NCBI RefSeq assembly: GCF_003086895.1
Contig: NZ_CP026004.1
Coordinates: forward strand, 3,074,731 to 3,138,730
DNA: 64,000 nt
From: Stenotrophomonas sp. ESTM1D_MKCIP4_1
GTDB lineage: Bacteria > Pseudomonadota > Gammaproteobacteria > Xanthomonadales > Xanthomonadaceae
Direction: 5' to 3'
This document shows, piece by piece, positions 1 to 7,696 of the stretch (positions within the stretch are counted from its first letter, which is position 1; each line of letters begins with the position of its first letter). The notes under the pieces are model-generated. The model ran no database searches, had not been told where the DNA came from, and saw nothing but the letters and a program-made list of their open reading frames with translations. The position numbers were made by a program, and so were the translations under genes.

Positions 1-357
1 GGCGGCCAGGCCATGCACCAGCGGCGCCAGCAGTGGTGTGGCCTGCGGCAACCAGCTGTCGCCGATGGACACCGTCGCCAGGCCGAGCGCAGCCACAGTG
101 AACAGCAACGGCGCGGCGGCACTGCGGCGCGGCCCCGTGCAGTGCCGGTACAGGGCGATGCCCAGCACCGCGATGGCCAGCGCCAGCAGGCAGTAGGCGC
201 TGCGCAGGGCCAGCCCCCAGGGGCCATGCAGATACAGGCTCAGGGTGGCCTGCACCCAGTCAAGATCGCCACGCGCGAACTGGGTCCACACGGCCGTGGC
301 GGTGAACAACACCAGCGCCACCAGGGCCAGCAGCGCCGCCGGCCGCGCGCGCGTCAT
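1..357 (-). CDS. DUF998 family membrane protein (partial, C-terminus outside window)
   Basis: The frame is open on the minus strand from an ATG at 357 to the window edge, giving the first 119 residues. It begins MTRARPAALLALVALVL and shows an N-terminal membrane segment, an extracytoplasmic stretch (about residues 24-46) and at least two more hydrophobic segments (about 47-67 and 81-100). The layout and the motif LDWVQATLSLYLHGPWG match the DUF998 family of small multi-spanning membrane proteins, whose function is unknown. The start overlaps the stop of the upstream oxidoreductase-like gene by 4 bases (ATGA), so the two are probably cotranscribed and translationally coupled. Confidence 0.75.
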   Translation of the reverse strand, partial: MTRARPAALLALVALVLFTATAVWTQFARGDLDWVQATLSLYLHGPWGLALRSAYCLLALAIAVLGIALYRHCTGPRRSAAAPLLFTVAALGLATVSIGDSWLPQATPLLAPLVHGLAA

Positions 358-539
358 GGCGCCTCCTGCGGGTGGCGCGCCAGCCATTCCGACAGCGCTT
401 TGCGATAGCGCTGCAGCTCGTCCGAATACAGGTCGAGCACGCACAGCGGGCAGCCACTGCCACAGCACTCGTTGGGGCCGGGTTCTTCCGGCGGCAGCGG
501 ACGCGGATCGGGATCAGGCACAGACACGAGGTCGGTCAC
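354..539 (-). CDS. Oxidoreductase-like domain small protein
   Basis: This 61-residue protein carries the short cysteine signature CCGSGCPLCVLD near its middle, followed by LYSDELQRYRKALSEW. That signature matches the 'oxidoreductase-like' domain (PF09791 type), found as tiny stand-alone bacterial proteins and at the N-terminus of larger ones; the reaction is not established. No ATG lies in a sensible position. I chose a GTG at 539; a GTG at 527 is an alternative. The frame stays open well upstream, but that part is arginine- and cysteine-rich and reads like non-coding shadow. The stop overlaps the start of the DUF998 gene by 4 bases. Confidence 0.7.
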   Translation of the reverse strand: MTDLVSVPDPDPRPLPPEEPGPNECCGSGCPLCVLDLYSDELQRYRKALSEWLARHPQEAP

Positions 540-585
540 AGGCAGGCACGGCGTTGCAGACAGGCGCCCAGTGTAACGGCAGCGC

Positions 586-1188
586 TCAGGCGTCCAGCTG
601 ACGCCGCAGGTTGGCGCGCGCGGCGGCGTCCAGCCGCTGGTGGAAGAAATCGCTGAGGAAGATGCGCGGCGCACGCAGCAGGCCCTGCAGGAACCGGCGG
701 CGGCCGGCGCGATAGAGGAAGCCCGGCACCACGCCCTTGTATTCCTCGGCCACGCCACGGTCGTAGGCGGTAAACACCGCTTCGGGCGCAGCTAGGATGG
801 CCATGTCGCAATCCAGGAACAGCGCGGCCTCGGCATCCACGTCGTCCGGTCCCAGTTCACCGTGGCGCGCGGTCAGCAGGATCAGCTGTTCCACCCGTGC
901 CGCATCCACGCCGGCCAGCTCCGGTGCCTGCACAATGGCCCGGCGCGCCAGTTCGGCCGAACGCGCTTCGTTGTCCTTGCGCCCCGCTTGGTAGATGGCG
1001 TCGTGGTACAGCACCGCCAGGTACACCTCGGCCGGGTGCTGCCAGCCCGGCCCGGCCGCCACGTCCTGGCAATGCTGCAGCACTGCGCGCACGTGACCGA
1101 AGTGGTGGTAGGCACGCGGCGGCGTGGCGTAGGCATCCTGCAGCGTCTGCCACTGTGCCGGTGCAAGCGGAATCGGGGCGAAGTCCAT
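586..1188 (-). CDS. HD-domain metal-dependent hydrolase
   Basis: A 200-residue protein related to predicted HD-superfamily phosphohydrolases. The metal-binding pattern is visible: YHHFGHV near residues 27-33, then LYHDAIY near 60-66 supplying the His-Asp pair, and later Asp/His residues around LLTARHG. These proteins act in the cytoplasm and usually cleave phosphomonoesters or nucleotides; the substrate here cannot be inferred. The C-terminal half (FLDCDMAILAAPEAVF onward) is typical of the small HD family found near DUF998 genes. It is followed on the same strand by the oxidoreductase-like gene about 45 bases downstream, so the three genes may form one unit. Confidence 0.82.
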   Translation of the reverse strand: MDFAPIPLAPAQWQTLQDAYATPPRAYHHFGHVRAVLQHCQDVAAGPGWQHPAEVYLAVLYHDAIYQAGRKDNEARSAELARRAIVQAPELAGVDAARVEQLILLTARHGELGPDDVDAEAALFLDCDMAILAAPEAVFTAYDRGVAEEYKGVVPGFLYRAGRRRFLQGLLRAPRIFLSDFFHQRLDAAARANLRRQLDA

Positions 1189-1306
1189 GCAGGGATCATC
1201 CCGCCGGCAGCCGCTGCGGGCAAGCTGGTCAATTTTTCACCAGGCACTCACATCGCTTGCCGGGCAAGGCTGGCATCGGGTTGTCCACAGCTTTGTCGCG
1301 GGCTGG

Positions 1307-1323
1307 TCCACACCCGGTGTGGA
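1307..1323. promoter_or_regulatory. Short perfect palindrome in intergenic region
   Basis: TCCACACC and GGTGTGGA form a perfect dyad around a single central base, about 95 bases ahead of the transglutaminase/TPR gene and 120 bases ahead of the divergent HD hydrolase gene. The left flank contains TTGTCCACA (1281-1289) and the right arm runs into TGTGGATGA (1318-1326), each one mismatch from a DnaA box. The site could be an operator or a chance dyad. Confidence 0.25.
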
Positions 1324-1418
1324 TGAACGTGGGATGCCGACCAGCGGTGGGTTGCGGCGGGCCTGCGCAGGTCTACACTGCCGGCAGGCGGGGCTGCCCG
1401 CCGCTGCCGGGAACTGCG

Positions 1419-2570
1419 ATGCGCCGTCTCGCCGCTTGTTGCCTTGCCTCTCTGCTGGCTGCCACGGGCGCGTCGGCTGCCCTCGCCCAGGATCCCCCGC
1501 CGCCTGCGCCGTATGTGGCCCCGGCCGCGCCGGTCGCGGTGGCCAGCGTCCCTGCCCCGTCCCAGGTGCTGGCCGTTCCCGCGCCGCTGCGGCAGATGCT
1601 GCGGGAACGCGTGATCGCGCGCCACAGCGGGCGCGAGCAGCGCCTGCAGGCGCTGGTCGAGATGATCTTCGGCGCGCAGGCGATGGACCTGCAGTACGAC
1701 CCCAATGCTACCTACACGCTGCCGGAAATCTGGCAGAAGCGGCAGGCCAACTGCCTCGCGTTCACCCTGCTGTTCGCCACGCTGGCGCGCGAGGCCGGCA
1801 TCCAGGCGCGGGTGCAGGAGGTGGACCGCGTGGTGTCCTGGTACCAGGATCAGAACCAGGGCGTGGTCTACAGCGTGGGCCACGTCAACGTGGGCGTGCA
1901 GGTGGACGGACGCAGCGGTACCGTCGACCTGGACCGCAACGTCCTCTACGACCGGCGCGGCCCGCAGCCGATCAGCCTGGACCGGGCGCTGGCGCACTTC
2001 TACAACAACCGGGGCGCCGAACGCATGACTGTCGGCGACAACGTGGGCGCGCGGGCTTTCTTCAACGCCGCGCTGGTGCAGGCACCGGAGTTCGCGGCCA
2101 CCTGGAACAACCTCGGCGTGCTGGACAGCCGCGAGGGCGACCTGGCCGGTGCGCGCGCGGCGCTGGAAAAGGCGCTGCAGCTGGATGCGCGCGAGGATTC
2201 GGCGTTGATCAACGCCAGTGTGCTGTACCGCCGCCTGGGCCTGGTCGCGCAGGCGCAGGCGCTGGAGAGGCGCCTGGAGGTGGTGCAGCGCGATGATCCG
2301 TTCGCGCAGTACATCGCCGGTGCCGCGGCGGAGCGCAGCGGCGACCTGGCCACGGCAATCCGGTACTACCGGCGTGCGGTACGGTTGTACGACAGCGCGC
2401 ACCAGTTCCATTTCGGGCTGGCGCGTGCGTACTTCCTCAGTGGCCAGATGGCGCGTGCCGACCACGAACTGATGCGGGCACGCGCCCTGGGTGGCAGCAG
2501 CAACCAGCAGCGCTACCAGGCCAAGCTGGACGGTCTGGCCCGTCTGCGAACGCAGCAGGCGCGGCGCTGA
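1419..2570 (+). CDS. Exported transglutaminase-like / TPR protein
   Basis: A 383-residue protein. Residues 1-23 look like a signal peptide (MRRLAACCLASLLAATGASA, cleavage near ALAQ), followed by a proline-rich linker. Residues about 65-165 resemble a transglutaminase-like core: the Cys of QANCLAF and the His of VGHVNV fit the Cys and His of that fold. From about 190 to the end there are at least three to four TPR units (for example AATWNNLGVLDSREGDLAGA and FAQYIAGAAAERSGDLATA). A periplasmic protein-binding or processing role is likely; no substrate is evident. An upstream in-frame extension lacks any coding character, and the ATG followed by the signal peptide sets the start. Confidence 0.82.
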   Translation: MRRLAACCLASLLAATGASAALAQDPPPPAPYVAPAAPVAVASVPAPSQVLAVPAPLRQMLRERVIARHSGREQRLQALVEMIFGAQAMDLQYDPNATYTLPEIWQKRQANCLAFTLLFATLAREAGIQARVQEVDRVVSWYQDQNQGVVYSVGHVNVGVQVDGRSGTVDLDRNVLYDRRGPQPISLDRALAHFYNNRGAERMTVGDNVGARAFFNAALVQAPEFAATWNNLGVLDSREGDLAGARAALEKALQLDAREDSALINASVLYRRLGLVAQAQALERRLEVVQRDDPFAQYIAGAAAERSGDLATAIRYYRRAVRLYDSAHQFHFGLARAYFLSGQMARADHELMRARALGGSSNQQRYQAKLDGLARLRTQQARR

Positions 2571-2577
2571 GGGTGGC

Positions 2578-2913
2578 TCAGGCCTTCTTGAGGAAACAGG
2601 TCTTCAGCACCAAGCCCTTGATCTTGTCCGAGTTGCCTTCGATGTGTTCGGCATCGTCTTCGACCAGGCGGATGTTGCGGATGACTGTGCCCTGCTTCAG
2701 CGGGATGGACGACCCTTTGACCTTCAGGTCCTTGATGACGGTGACCGTGTCCCCGGCCTGAAGAGTGTTGCCGTTGCTGTCCCGCACGACCAGGGTCGAG
2801 CCGGCGCTTTCATCGGCGGTCCACTCGAAGCCGCAGTCGGCGCAGATCCACAGCGCGCCATCGGCGTAGGTGTTTTCCAGGGTGCACTGCGGGCAGGCGG
2901 GAACGGACGACAT
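2578..2913 (-). CDS. yjdM: YjdM/PhnA family zinc-ribbon protein
   Basis: A 111-residue protein with an N-terminal zinc ribbon: CPQC at residues 7-10 and CADC about 17 residues later. A C-terminal beta domain rich in LQAGDTVTVIKDLKVKG follows. This is the YjdM family, long mislabelled 'alkylphosphonate utilisation PhnA'; its length matches E. coli YjdM. The physiological role is unsettled. The ATG at 2913 follows GAGG at good spacing; an in-frame ATG 15 bases upstream lacks this. It converges with the TPR gene, whose stop lies 7 bases away. Confidence 0.9.
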   Translation of the reverse strand: MSSVPACPQCTLENTYADGALWICADCGFEWTADESAGSTLVVRDSNGNTLQAGDTVTVIKDLKVKGSSIPLKQGTVIRNIRLVEDDAEHIEGNSDKIKGLVLKTCFLKKA

Positions 2914-3011
2914 CAGCAAGTACCTCAAAATGAATCAACGGCCGCCATTGTAACCGGCGGGTCCGTGCTTCCATTTTTTCCGGCGTGTGGCGCCTCTGTT
3001 GATACCGGTTT

Positions 3012-3117
3012 GAGGCGATGGGCCATGCGGAGCAGGACCGCAGGCGCCATGGATGGCGCCTACGAGCCCCCATGGATGGGTTTACGGCGTGTCCTGCTCC
3101 GGCCGCCCCCTCGGCTT
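3012..3117. repeat. Constant-core / variable-arm hairpin element, copy 1 (core subtype A)
   Basis: The core at 3039-3090 contains GCGCCATGGATGGCGC, then CGAGCCCCCATGGATGGG and TTTACGGCGT. It is flanked by the arms GGAGCAGGAC and GTCCTGCTCC, which extend outward imperfectly to about 28 bases each. The same core with entirely different but still mutually complementary arms recurs at 8642-8745 and, as a second subtype, at 8391-8484 and 20746-20849. This copy sits in the 310-base gap between the divergent yjdM and yegD-like genes; the rest of that gap shows no gene. Confidence 0.8.
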
Positions 3118-3223
3118 AACCCGTAGCAGGGAGGCGCTGAACCCAACCGAAGCCGACAGGAACTTGCAGGAAGACCCGAACTGCAGCAGAGTGCGCGGCC
3201 CCCGCACGTCCCTGGACCTTCCC

Positions 3224-4585
3224 ATGCGCCTTGGCATCGACTTCGGTACCAGCAACTCCGCCGCCGCCATCGTCCGCGATGGACAGCTGCTGCCGATCCG
3301 CTTCGGCGACGCCGAACAGTTCCGCACCAGCGTCTACTTCCCCGGCGTGGTGCCCGACCCGGACGACTTCCAGCTCGACGCCGGCCAGGAACACGAACTG
3401 CAGCAGATGATCGACAGCGCCGCCCGCGCGGCCCGCGCCGCCGGCCAGGAACGCACCCCGCAGGCATTGCGCCGCGAAGCCCTGCGCGCCCTGCGCCGCG
3501 AATGGATGGAAGCCCGTGCCGGCAAGGAACGCAGCGCCAGCGACCTGCTGCAGAACGCCATCTACGGCGACGACGCGCTGGAAGCCTACTTCGAGGAACA
3601 CGAAGGCAACCTGGTGCAGAGCCCGAAATCGATGCTCGGCTACAACCTGCACCCGCGCGCACGCCAGACCATCACCGGCATCGCCGCGCACATCCTCGAA
3701 CACATCCGCCTGACCGCCAGCGCCCAGCTCGGCCAGCCGCTGCGCGCAGCCCTGCTGGGCCGGCCGGTGCAGTTCCGCAGCTCCATCGGCGCAGCCGGCA
3801 ACGAACAGGCGCTGGACATCCTGCGCGAGGCCGCCACCCAGGCCGGCTTCGACCAGATCGACTTCCTCGAAGAACCGGCGGCGGCGGCCATGCACTACCA
3901 CGCCGAAAGCCGCGAGCGGCACCAGGCCGTCATCGTCGATATCGGCGGCGGCACCACCGACATCGCCCACGCCGAAGTGGGCGGCGATGCCGCCCCGCGC
4001 ATCCACCGCGCCTGGGGTATTGCCCGTGGCGGTACCGATATCGACCTGTCGCTAAGCCTGTCCAGCTACATGCCGCTGTTCGGCCGCGGCATCACCCGCG
4101 TACCCGCCCACCACTACGTGGAAGCGGCCACCGTGCAGGACATGACCCGCCAGCGCGATTTCCGCCAGCACAAGTACGACCACGTCGATGACCCGTACGG
4201 CTCGCGCCTGCAGGCACTGCAGGACACCGGCAATACCGCGCGCCTGTACCGCGACGTCGAACGCGCCAAGATCGCCCTCAGCAGCAGCCCCAGCCACCGC
4301 AGCACGCTGGACTACATCGCCCGCGATCTGCATGCCGACAGCAGCACCGAAGGCCTGGCCAGCGCCGCCTCCGGCTACCTGGCCCAGATCCGCGAGCTGC
4401 TGGCCCAGGTCCGCAGCGACATCGGCGGGGACCCCGACGCGGTGTTCCTGACCGGCGGCATGTCCCGCGCCGGCTACCTGCGCCAGGCGGCGGCCGAGGC
4501 CTTCCCGGGCGCCCGCATGGTCCATGGCGAGCCCTCGCTGGGCGTGGTCCAGGGCCTGGCGCTGGCGGCAGCCAGCCGGGATTAA
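3224..4585 (+). CDS. yegD: YegD-like Hsp70-family protein
   Basis: A 453-residue actin-fold ATPase of the Hsp70/DnaK superfamily, close to E. coli YegD (450 residues). The first phosphate motif is at the N-terminus (IDFGTSNSAA, residues 5-14), the second at about 238-247 (VDIGGGTTDIA), and the adenosine motif near residue 425 (LTGGMSRAGYL). It ends right after the ATPase domain, so it lacks the DnaK substrate-binding domain. A chaperone-like or regulatory role is inferred from the fold; clients are unknown. The frame is open further upstream, but that stretch runs through a hairpin repeat and is not coding-like; the ATG at 3224 matches the family N-terminus. Confidence 0.88.
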   Translation: MRLGIDFGTSNSAAAIVRDGQLLPIRFGDAEQFRTSVYFPGVVPDPDDFQLDAGQEHELQQMIDSAARAARAAGQERTPQALRREALRALRREWMEARAGKERSASDLLQNAIYGDDALEAYFEEHEGNLVQSPKSMLGYNLHPRARQTITGIAAHILEHIRLTASAQLGQPLRAALLGRPVQFRSSIGAAGNEQALDILREAATQAGFDQIDFLEEPAAAAMHYHAESRERHQAVIVDIGGGTTDIAHAEVGGDAAPRIHRAWGIARGGTDIDLSLSLSSYMPLFGRGITRVPAHHYVEAATVQDMTRQRDFRQHKYDHVDDPYGSRLQALQDTGNTARLYRDVERAKIALSSSPSHRSTLDYIARDLHADSSTEGLASAASGYLAQIRELLAQVRSDIGGDPDAVFLTGGMSRAGYLRQAAAEAFPGARMVHGEPSLGVVQGLALAAASRD

Positions 4586-4702
4586 CAAAACGTTACGCGG
4601 ACTTTGCTACCCTCGGTAGGCTTGATAGGGCTCTACCTTCCGCCGGCTGCGCCGGTGTGTGTACCCGGGTAGGGCCCGGCCCGCCCAGCGGGCCTTGCGG
4701 CC

Positions 4703-5107
4703 ATGCCTTCTGGCTCGTTCATGGTCCGCGTACTACCCGAGCCGCCATCGAGACCCGCTTTGGGCACCCGCCTGGCCCCTGTGGCCGCACAACCTGAAGA
4801 AGCACCTGCACCCATCGACTGCCGCCGTTGTGACGCGGTCTGTTGCCGGTTGCCCGTGCTGCTGCAGGCCGGCGACGACGTGCCCCGCCAGTATACCTCG
4901 CGCGACAGGCACGGCCGTGCCGTGATGGCGCGCAATGATGAGGGCTGGTGCGCGGCGATCGATCCCTATCACCTGCGCTGCACGATCTATTCGCAGCGCC
5001 CGGCGATCTGCCGCCAGTTTTCGATGGGCGGCGATGACTGCCGCCGCGAGCGGCAGGATTACCTGCGACAGGCCGATGCCTGGTCGCTTTCCTCCCCTTC
5101 CACCTGA
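4703..5107 (+). CDS. YkgJ-family cysteine cluster protein
   Basis: A 134-residue protein containing the cysteine pattern of the YkgJ/'zinc- or iron-chelating' family: CRRCDAVCC, then a conserved central part with GWCAAIDPYHLRCTIYSQRPAICRQF and a final DDC. The eight or so cysteines probably hold a metal or Fe-S cluster; the family has no firmly assigned reaction. The start is uncertain, since ATGs at 4703 and 4721 both lack a clear ribosome binding site. A short gene with a strong ribosome binding site follows 11 bases later, suggesting a two-gene unit. Confidence 0.8.
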   Translation: MPSGSFMVRVLPEPPSRPALGTRLAPVAAQPEEAPAPIDCRRCDAVCCRLPVLLQAGDDVPRQYTSRDRHGRAVMARNDEGWCAAIDPYHLRCTIYSQRPAICRQFSMGGDDCRRERQDYLRQADAWSLSSPST

Positions 5108-5118
5108 CAGGAGCAACC

Positions 5119-5301
5119 ATGCCCCGCAAGGCAAAGACCCCCGCGAAGGCTACCAACAGCATCCGCAGCGAACGCAAGGGCGCGGCCGCCAGCACCACGG
5201 TCAGCAGCGATTCGATTGCGTCCGATCTGGCCGCGTTCCGCAAGAGCGGTGGCAAGATCGAAGTGCTTGGCACCACCTGGTCGCTGAAGAAAGCCAGCTG
5301 A
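5119..5301 (+). CDS. Small basic protein of unknown function
   Basis: I do not recognise this 60-residue protein. It starts MPRKAKTPAKATNSIRSERK, is basic in the first third, low-complexity (Ser/Ala/Thr) in the middle, and ends FRKSGGKIEVLGTTWSLKKAS. The final 25 residues look like a small folded motif. A good ribosome binding site (AGGAG, 6 bases before the ATG) and third-position GC like the neighbours support a real gene. It lies 11 bases after the cysteine-cluster gene. Confidence 0.65.
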   Translation: MPRKAKTPAKATNSIRSERKGAAASTTVSSDSIASDLAAFRKSGGKIEVLGTTWSLKKAS

Positions 5302-5349
5302 CCCACCCTGACCGCGGCGGCGCTGCCGCCGCGGCCTGCCGGGCCGCGC

Positions 5350-6228
5350 TCAGCGGTCCAGGCGCACCCGCACACTGCCCGAATGCGACTGGATGCGGAT
5401 GTCACCGTCGCCGCTGCCCAGCTTCGTGTCCAGGTTGCTGCCCGGCCCATAGCGCGGCCGCTCCACGGTGCCGGCATCACTGTTGATCGCGCCGGCAAAG
5501 CTGTTCACCGACAGCTGGGCCGAAACGTTGGCGGGCAACCGCAGGTTGACCGACGCACTGACCGATTCGACGTTGATGCGACCGCCCGGCACCAGGCCCG
5601 CGGCGGACAGATCAATGCCGCCCGAGACCGTCTCCACCGCCAGGCGCTGGACGCGGCCGGCATCCACCCCGACCCGTCCGGACACCGTCTGCGCGCCGAT
5701 GTCGCCGGACACGCCGCCACCGGCCTCGATGCGTCCACTGACCGTGTTCACGTCCAGGCGCGGCGTCTGCAGCTTGGCGATGACATTGCCGCTGACCGTG
5801 TTGAGCTTGCTGTCACCACTGCGCCCCGCCGCAGTGAGGCTGCCACTGACCGTATCAGCCTGCAGCCGGCGCACATCGATGCCGCTGATGTCCTGGTCGG
5901 CGCTGACCGTGCTGAGCAGCAGTTCCGAAGAACGCGGCACGTTCAACACCAGGGTGGCCGTGCCGGTGGTGTGGCGCCGCGGGTATTCCACTTCCCAGCG
6001 CACGCGGTTGGCGCTCTTTTCCTGGCGCAGCTGCAGGCCATCGCCCAGGCTGCCGGTCAGCTGCACCTCATTGCGGTCCCAACCGCGTACCGTGACCTTG
6101 CCGGCCACGTTGCTCAGTTCGATGCGTCCCCCGCTGGCGAGGGTGTGGCGCTCATCGACGCGCGTATCGGCCAGGGCCAGCGAAGGCAGCAGCAGCAACG
6201 CGGCGCAGAGCGGGAAATAGGTTCGCAT
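5350..6228 (-). CDS. DUF4097 family secreted beta-helix-like protein
   Basis: A 292-residue protein with a signal peptide (residues 1-20, cleaved near LALA-DT). The mature part is built of short repeats with a TVSG or VSG core (DTVSGSL, NTVSGNV, NTVSGRI, QTVSGRV, ETVSGGI), spaced about 18-20 residues apart, as expected for a right-handed beta-solenoid. This is the DUF4097 (putative adhesin) family. It is the last gene of a sigma factor - anti-sigma factor - DUF4097 operon, 13 bases after the anti-sigma gene. A cell-envelope role under control of that sigma factor is inferred. Confidence 0.85.
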   Translation of the reverse strand: MRTYFPLCAALLLLPSLALADTRVDERHTLASGGRIELSNVAGKVTVRGWDRNEVQLTGSLGDGLQLRQEKSANRVRWEVEYPRRHTTGTATLVLNVPRSSELLLSTVSADQDISGIDVRRLQADTVSGSLTAAGRSGDSKLNTVSGNVIAKLQTPRLDVNTVSGRIEAGGGVSGDIGAQTVSGRVGVDAGRVQRLAVETVSGGIDLSAAGLVPGGRINVESVSASVNLRLPANVSAQLSVNSFAGAINSDAGTVERPRYGPGSNLDTKLGSGDGDIRIQSHSGSVRVRLDR

Positions 6229-6241
6229 GGGATGGTTCTCC

Positions 6242-6781
6242 TCAGGTTGTCAGGCCGGCCGCGGCGGCCTGCGCCGCCTGCCGGGTCAATTCCAGCCGCA
6301 ATGTGTAGGTCCGCTTGAGCTGTCCAAGCAGGTGCGGTGCGCGCGGATCCTGCGCCAGCGCGGCGCGGATCTGCGCCGCACTTTCATCCAGTTCATGCAG
6401 GGCCGGCTGCCATTCCGCCGCGCGGGTAGCGGGCAGCGATGCCACGGCCTGCCGGTACTGTTCGGTCATTGCCGCCGCCTGCAGCTGCAGGATCGATGGC
6501 GCCGGCGCCGGCTGCGGTGCCTGCCGCCACGGGCCTACGGTGTAGACCGCCAGGCTGGCAGCCAGCGCGGCACCGACCGGCAGCCACCCGCGTGAGCGGG
6601 CACGCCGCGGCAGGGCCACGACGTTGTCCGCCTGCTCCACTGCGGTGGGCGCCTCGCGCGGGGGCAACCGGGCTGCCAGGCGCGCCCAGCCATCGGCCGG
6701 TGGCATGCGCTGGTCGGGCAGTGCCCGCAGGCGCGCCTGCAGCACGGGGTCAGGGGTGTGGTCGGTTTCGTGGTCACTCAT
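6242..6781 (-). CDS. Probable membrane-bound anti-sigma factor
   Basis: A 179-residue protein with a cytoplasmic N-terminal part (about 1-63), one membrane segment (about 65-83, WLPVGAALAASLAVYTVG) and a periplasmic helical C-terminus. No named anti-sigma domain is obvious, and the call rests on topology and context: its start overlaps the stop of the ECF sigma gene by 4 bases (ATGA), the usual arrangement for a sigma factor and its inhibitor. It presumably sequesters the sigma factor at the membrane until an envelope signal frees it. Confidence 0.75.
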   Translation of the reverse strand: MSDHETDHTPDPVLQARLRALPDQRMPPADGWARLAARLPPREAPTAVEQADNVVALPRRARSRGWLPVGAALAASLAVYTVGPWRQAPQPAPAPSILQLQAAAMTEQYRQAVASLPATRAAEWQPALHELDESAAQIRAALAQDPRAPHLLGQLKRTYTLRLELTRQAAQAAAAGLTT

Positions 6782-7356
6782 GTCATGTCTCCCAGGCGCA
6801 TGCGCAACAAGCCACGCGCGCGGTGCAGCTGTGCCTTGGAACTGCCGACAGCCATCTGCAGCTGTTCGGCGATTTCCTGGTGTTTCCAGCCCTCGATATC
6901 GTGCAGCACCAGCACTGCACGGGCGCGTGGTGGCAAGGTCGCCAACGCGCGCTCCAGATCGCGTTCGGTGCCGGCGCAGCGGTCATGCACGGCCAGCGCC
7001 TGCACATCGGCGTCGACGTCGTCCAGGCTGTCGTGGTCCTGCCCGCCCGCGCGGCCCCGCAGTTCCATCAGGGCCGCGTTCACGCCCAGCCGGTGCAGCC
7101 AGGTCGACAGGCTGCTCTCGAAACGGAACCCGGGCAGCGCCTTCCACGCCTGCAGGAACGCTTCCTGCAGGGCATCTTCGGCGCGCGCCTGCTGGCCACC
7201 ACACAGGCGCCACAACACAGCGAACACACGCGGCGAATGGCGCCGGTAGAGCTGTTCGTAAGCGCTGACGTCGCCTGCCGCCGCTGCCCGCACCAGGGCG
7301 GGTTCGTCGGTGGCGTCGTTGGCAGCGGGCGGCGCGGGCATGGTGGTGTCGAGCAT
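6778..7356 (-). CDS. ECF-family RNA polymerase sigma factor
   Basis: A 192-residue ECF sigma factor. Region 2 covers about residues 18-90 (LYRRHSPRVFAVLWRL, DALQEAFLQAWKALPGFRFESSLS split across 2.2-2.4) and region 4 about 125-185 (LPPRARAVLVLHDIEGW and HQEIAEQLQMAVGSSKAQLHRAR helix-turn-helix). Starts at 7356 (MLDTTMPAPP) or 7341 (MPAPP) are both possible. It is translationally coupled to the anti-sigma gene and followed by a DUF4097 gene. I see no sigma-E-like promoter ahead of it, so autoregulation cannot be claimed from sequence. It differs clearly from RpoE at 45544-46164. Confidence 0.88.
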   Translation of the reverse strand: MLDTTMPAPPAANDATDEPALVRAAAAGDVSAYEQLYRRHSPRVFAVLWRLCGGQQARAEDALQEAFLQAWKALPGFRFESSLSTWLHRLGVNAALMELRGRAGGQDHDSLDDVDADVQALAVHDRCAGTERDLERALATLPPRARAVLVLHDIEGWKHQEIAEQLQMAVGSSKAQLHRARGLLRMRLGDMT

Positions 7357-7481
7357 ATCGCTTGGATGCGGCCACCCGGAAAAAGGTTTAAGGCCCATTG
7401 ACGGCGGCGGCATTGCAACCTTTTCGGCGCTGGCTGCATCCATGCAGGGTCCTTGCTGAAAACAGCCCCCGGAGCCCTGCC

Positions 7482-7661
7482 ATGTCCAGTTCCTCCTGCG
7501 CCGCCCTGCTGGTGATCGTCGCCTGCGTCGTGCTGCAGGCCCTGGATCTGTCGCTGCAGCTGAGCGCCGACCGCACCGGGGCCTGCCTGCAGCAGCATCA
7601 TCAGGCGCTGGCGTGCCTGGCATGGACCGGCCCGGTCGAAACCCCGGCAGTCGCCGGGTAA
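7482..7661 (+). CDS. Small putative membrane protein
   Basis: A possible 59-residue protein, MSSSSCAALLVIVACVVLQ followed by a polar tail with two cysteines. Its N-terminal 24 residues would form one membrane or signal segment. GGAG lies 9 bases before the ATG. I do not recognise a family, and the tail composition (His/Gln/Ala-rich) is not decisive. It lies between the divergent sigma gene and the MscS gene, 35 bases ahead of the latter. It may be spurious. Confidence 0.4.
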   Translation: MSSSSCAALLVIVACVVLQALDLSLQLSADRTGACLQQHHQALACLAWTGPVETPAVAG

Positions 7662-7696
7662 CATCAAGGGCCGTTACCGCCACGTGTTGTCGCCCC

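Noticed and set aside
3053..3223. N-terminal extension of the YegD-like gene
   Set aside because: The in-frame upstream part reads through a hairpin repeat and lacks family similarity; the protein begins at the phosphate motif at 3224.
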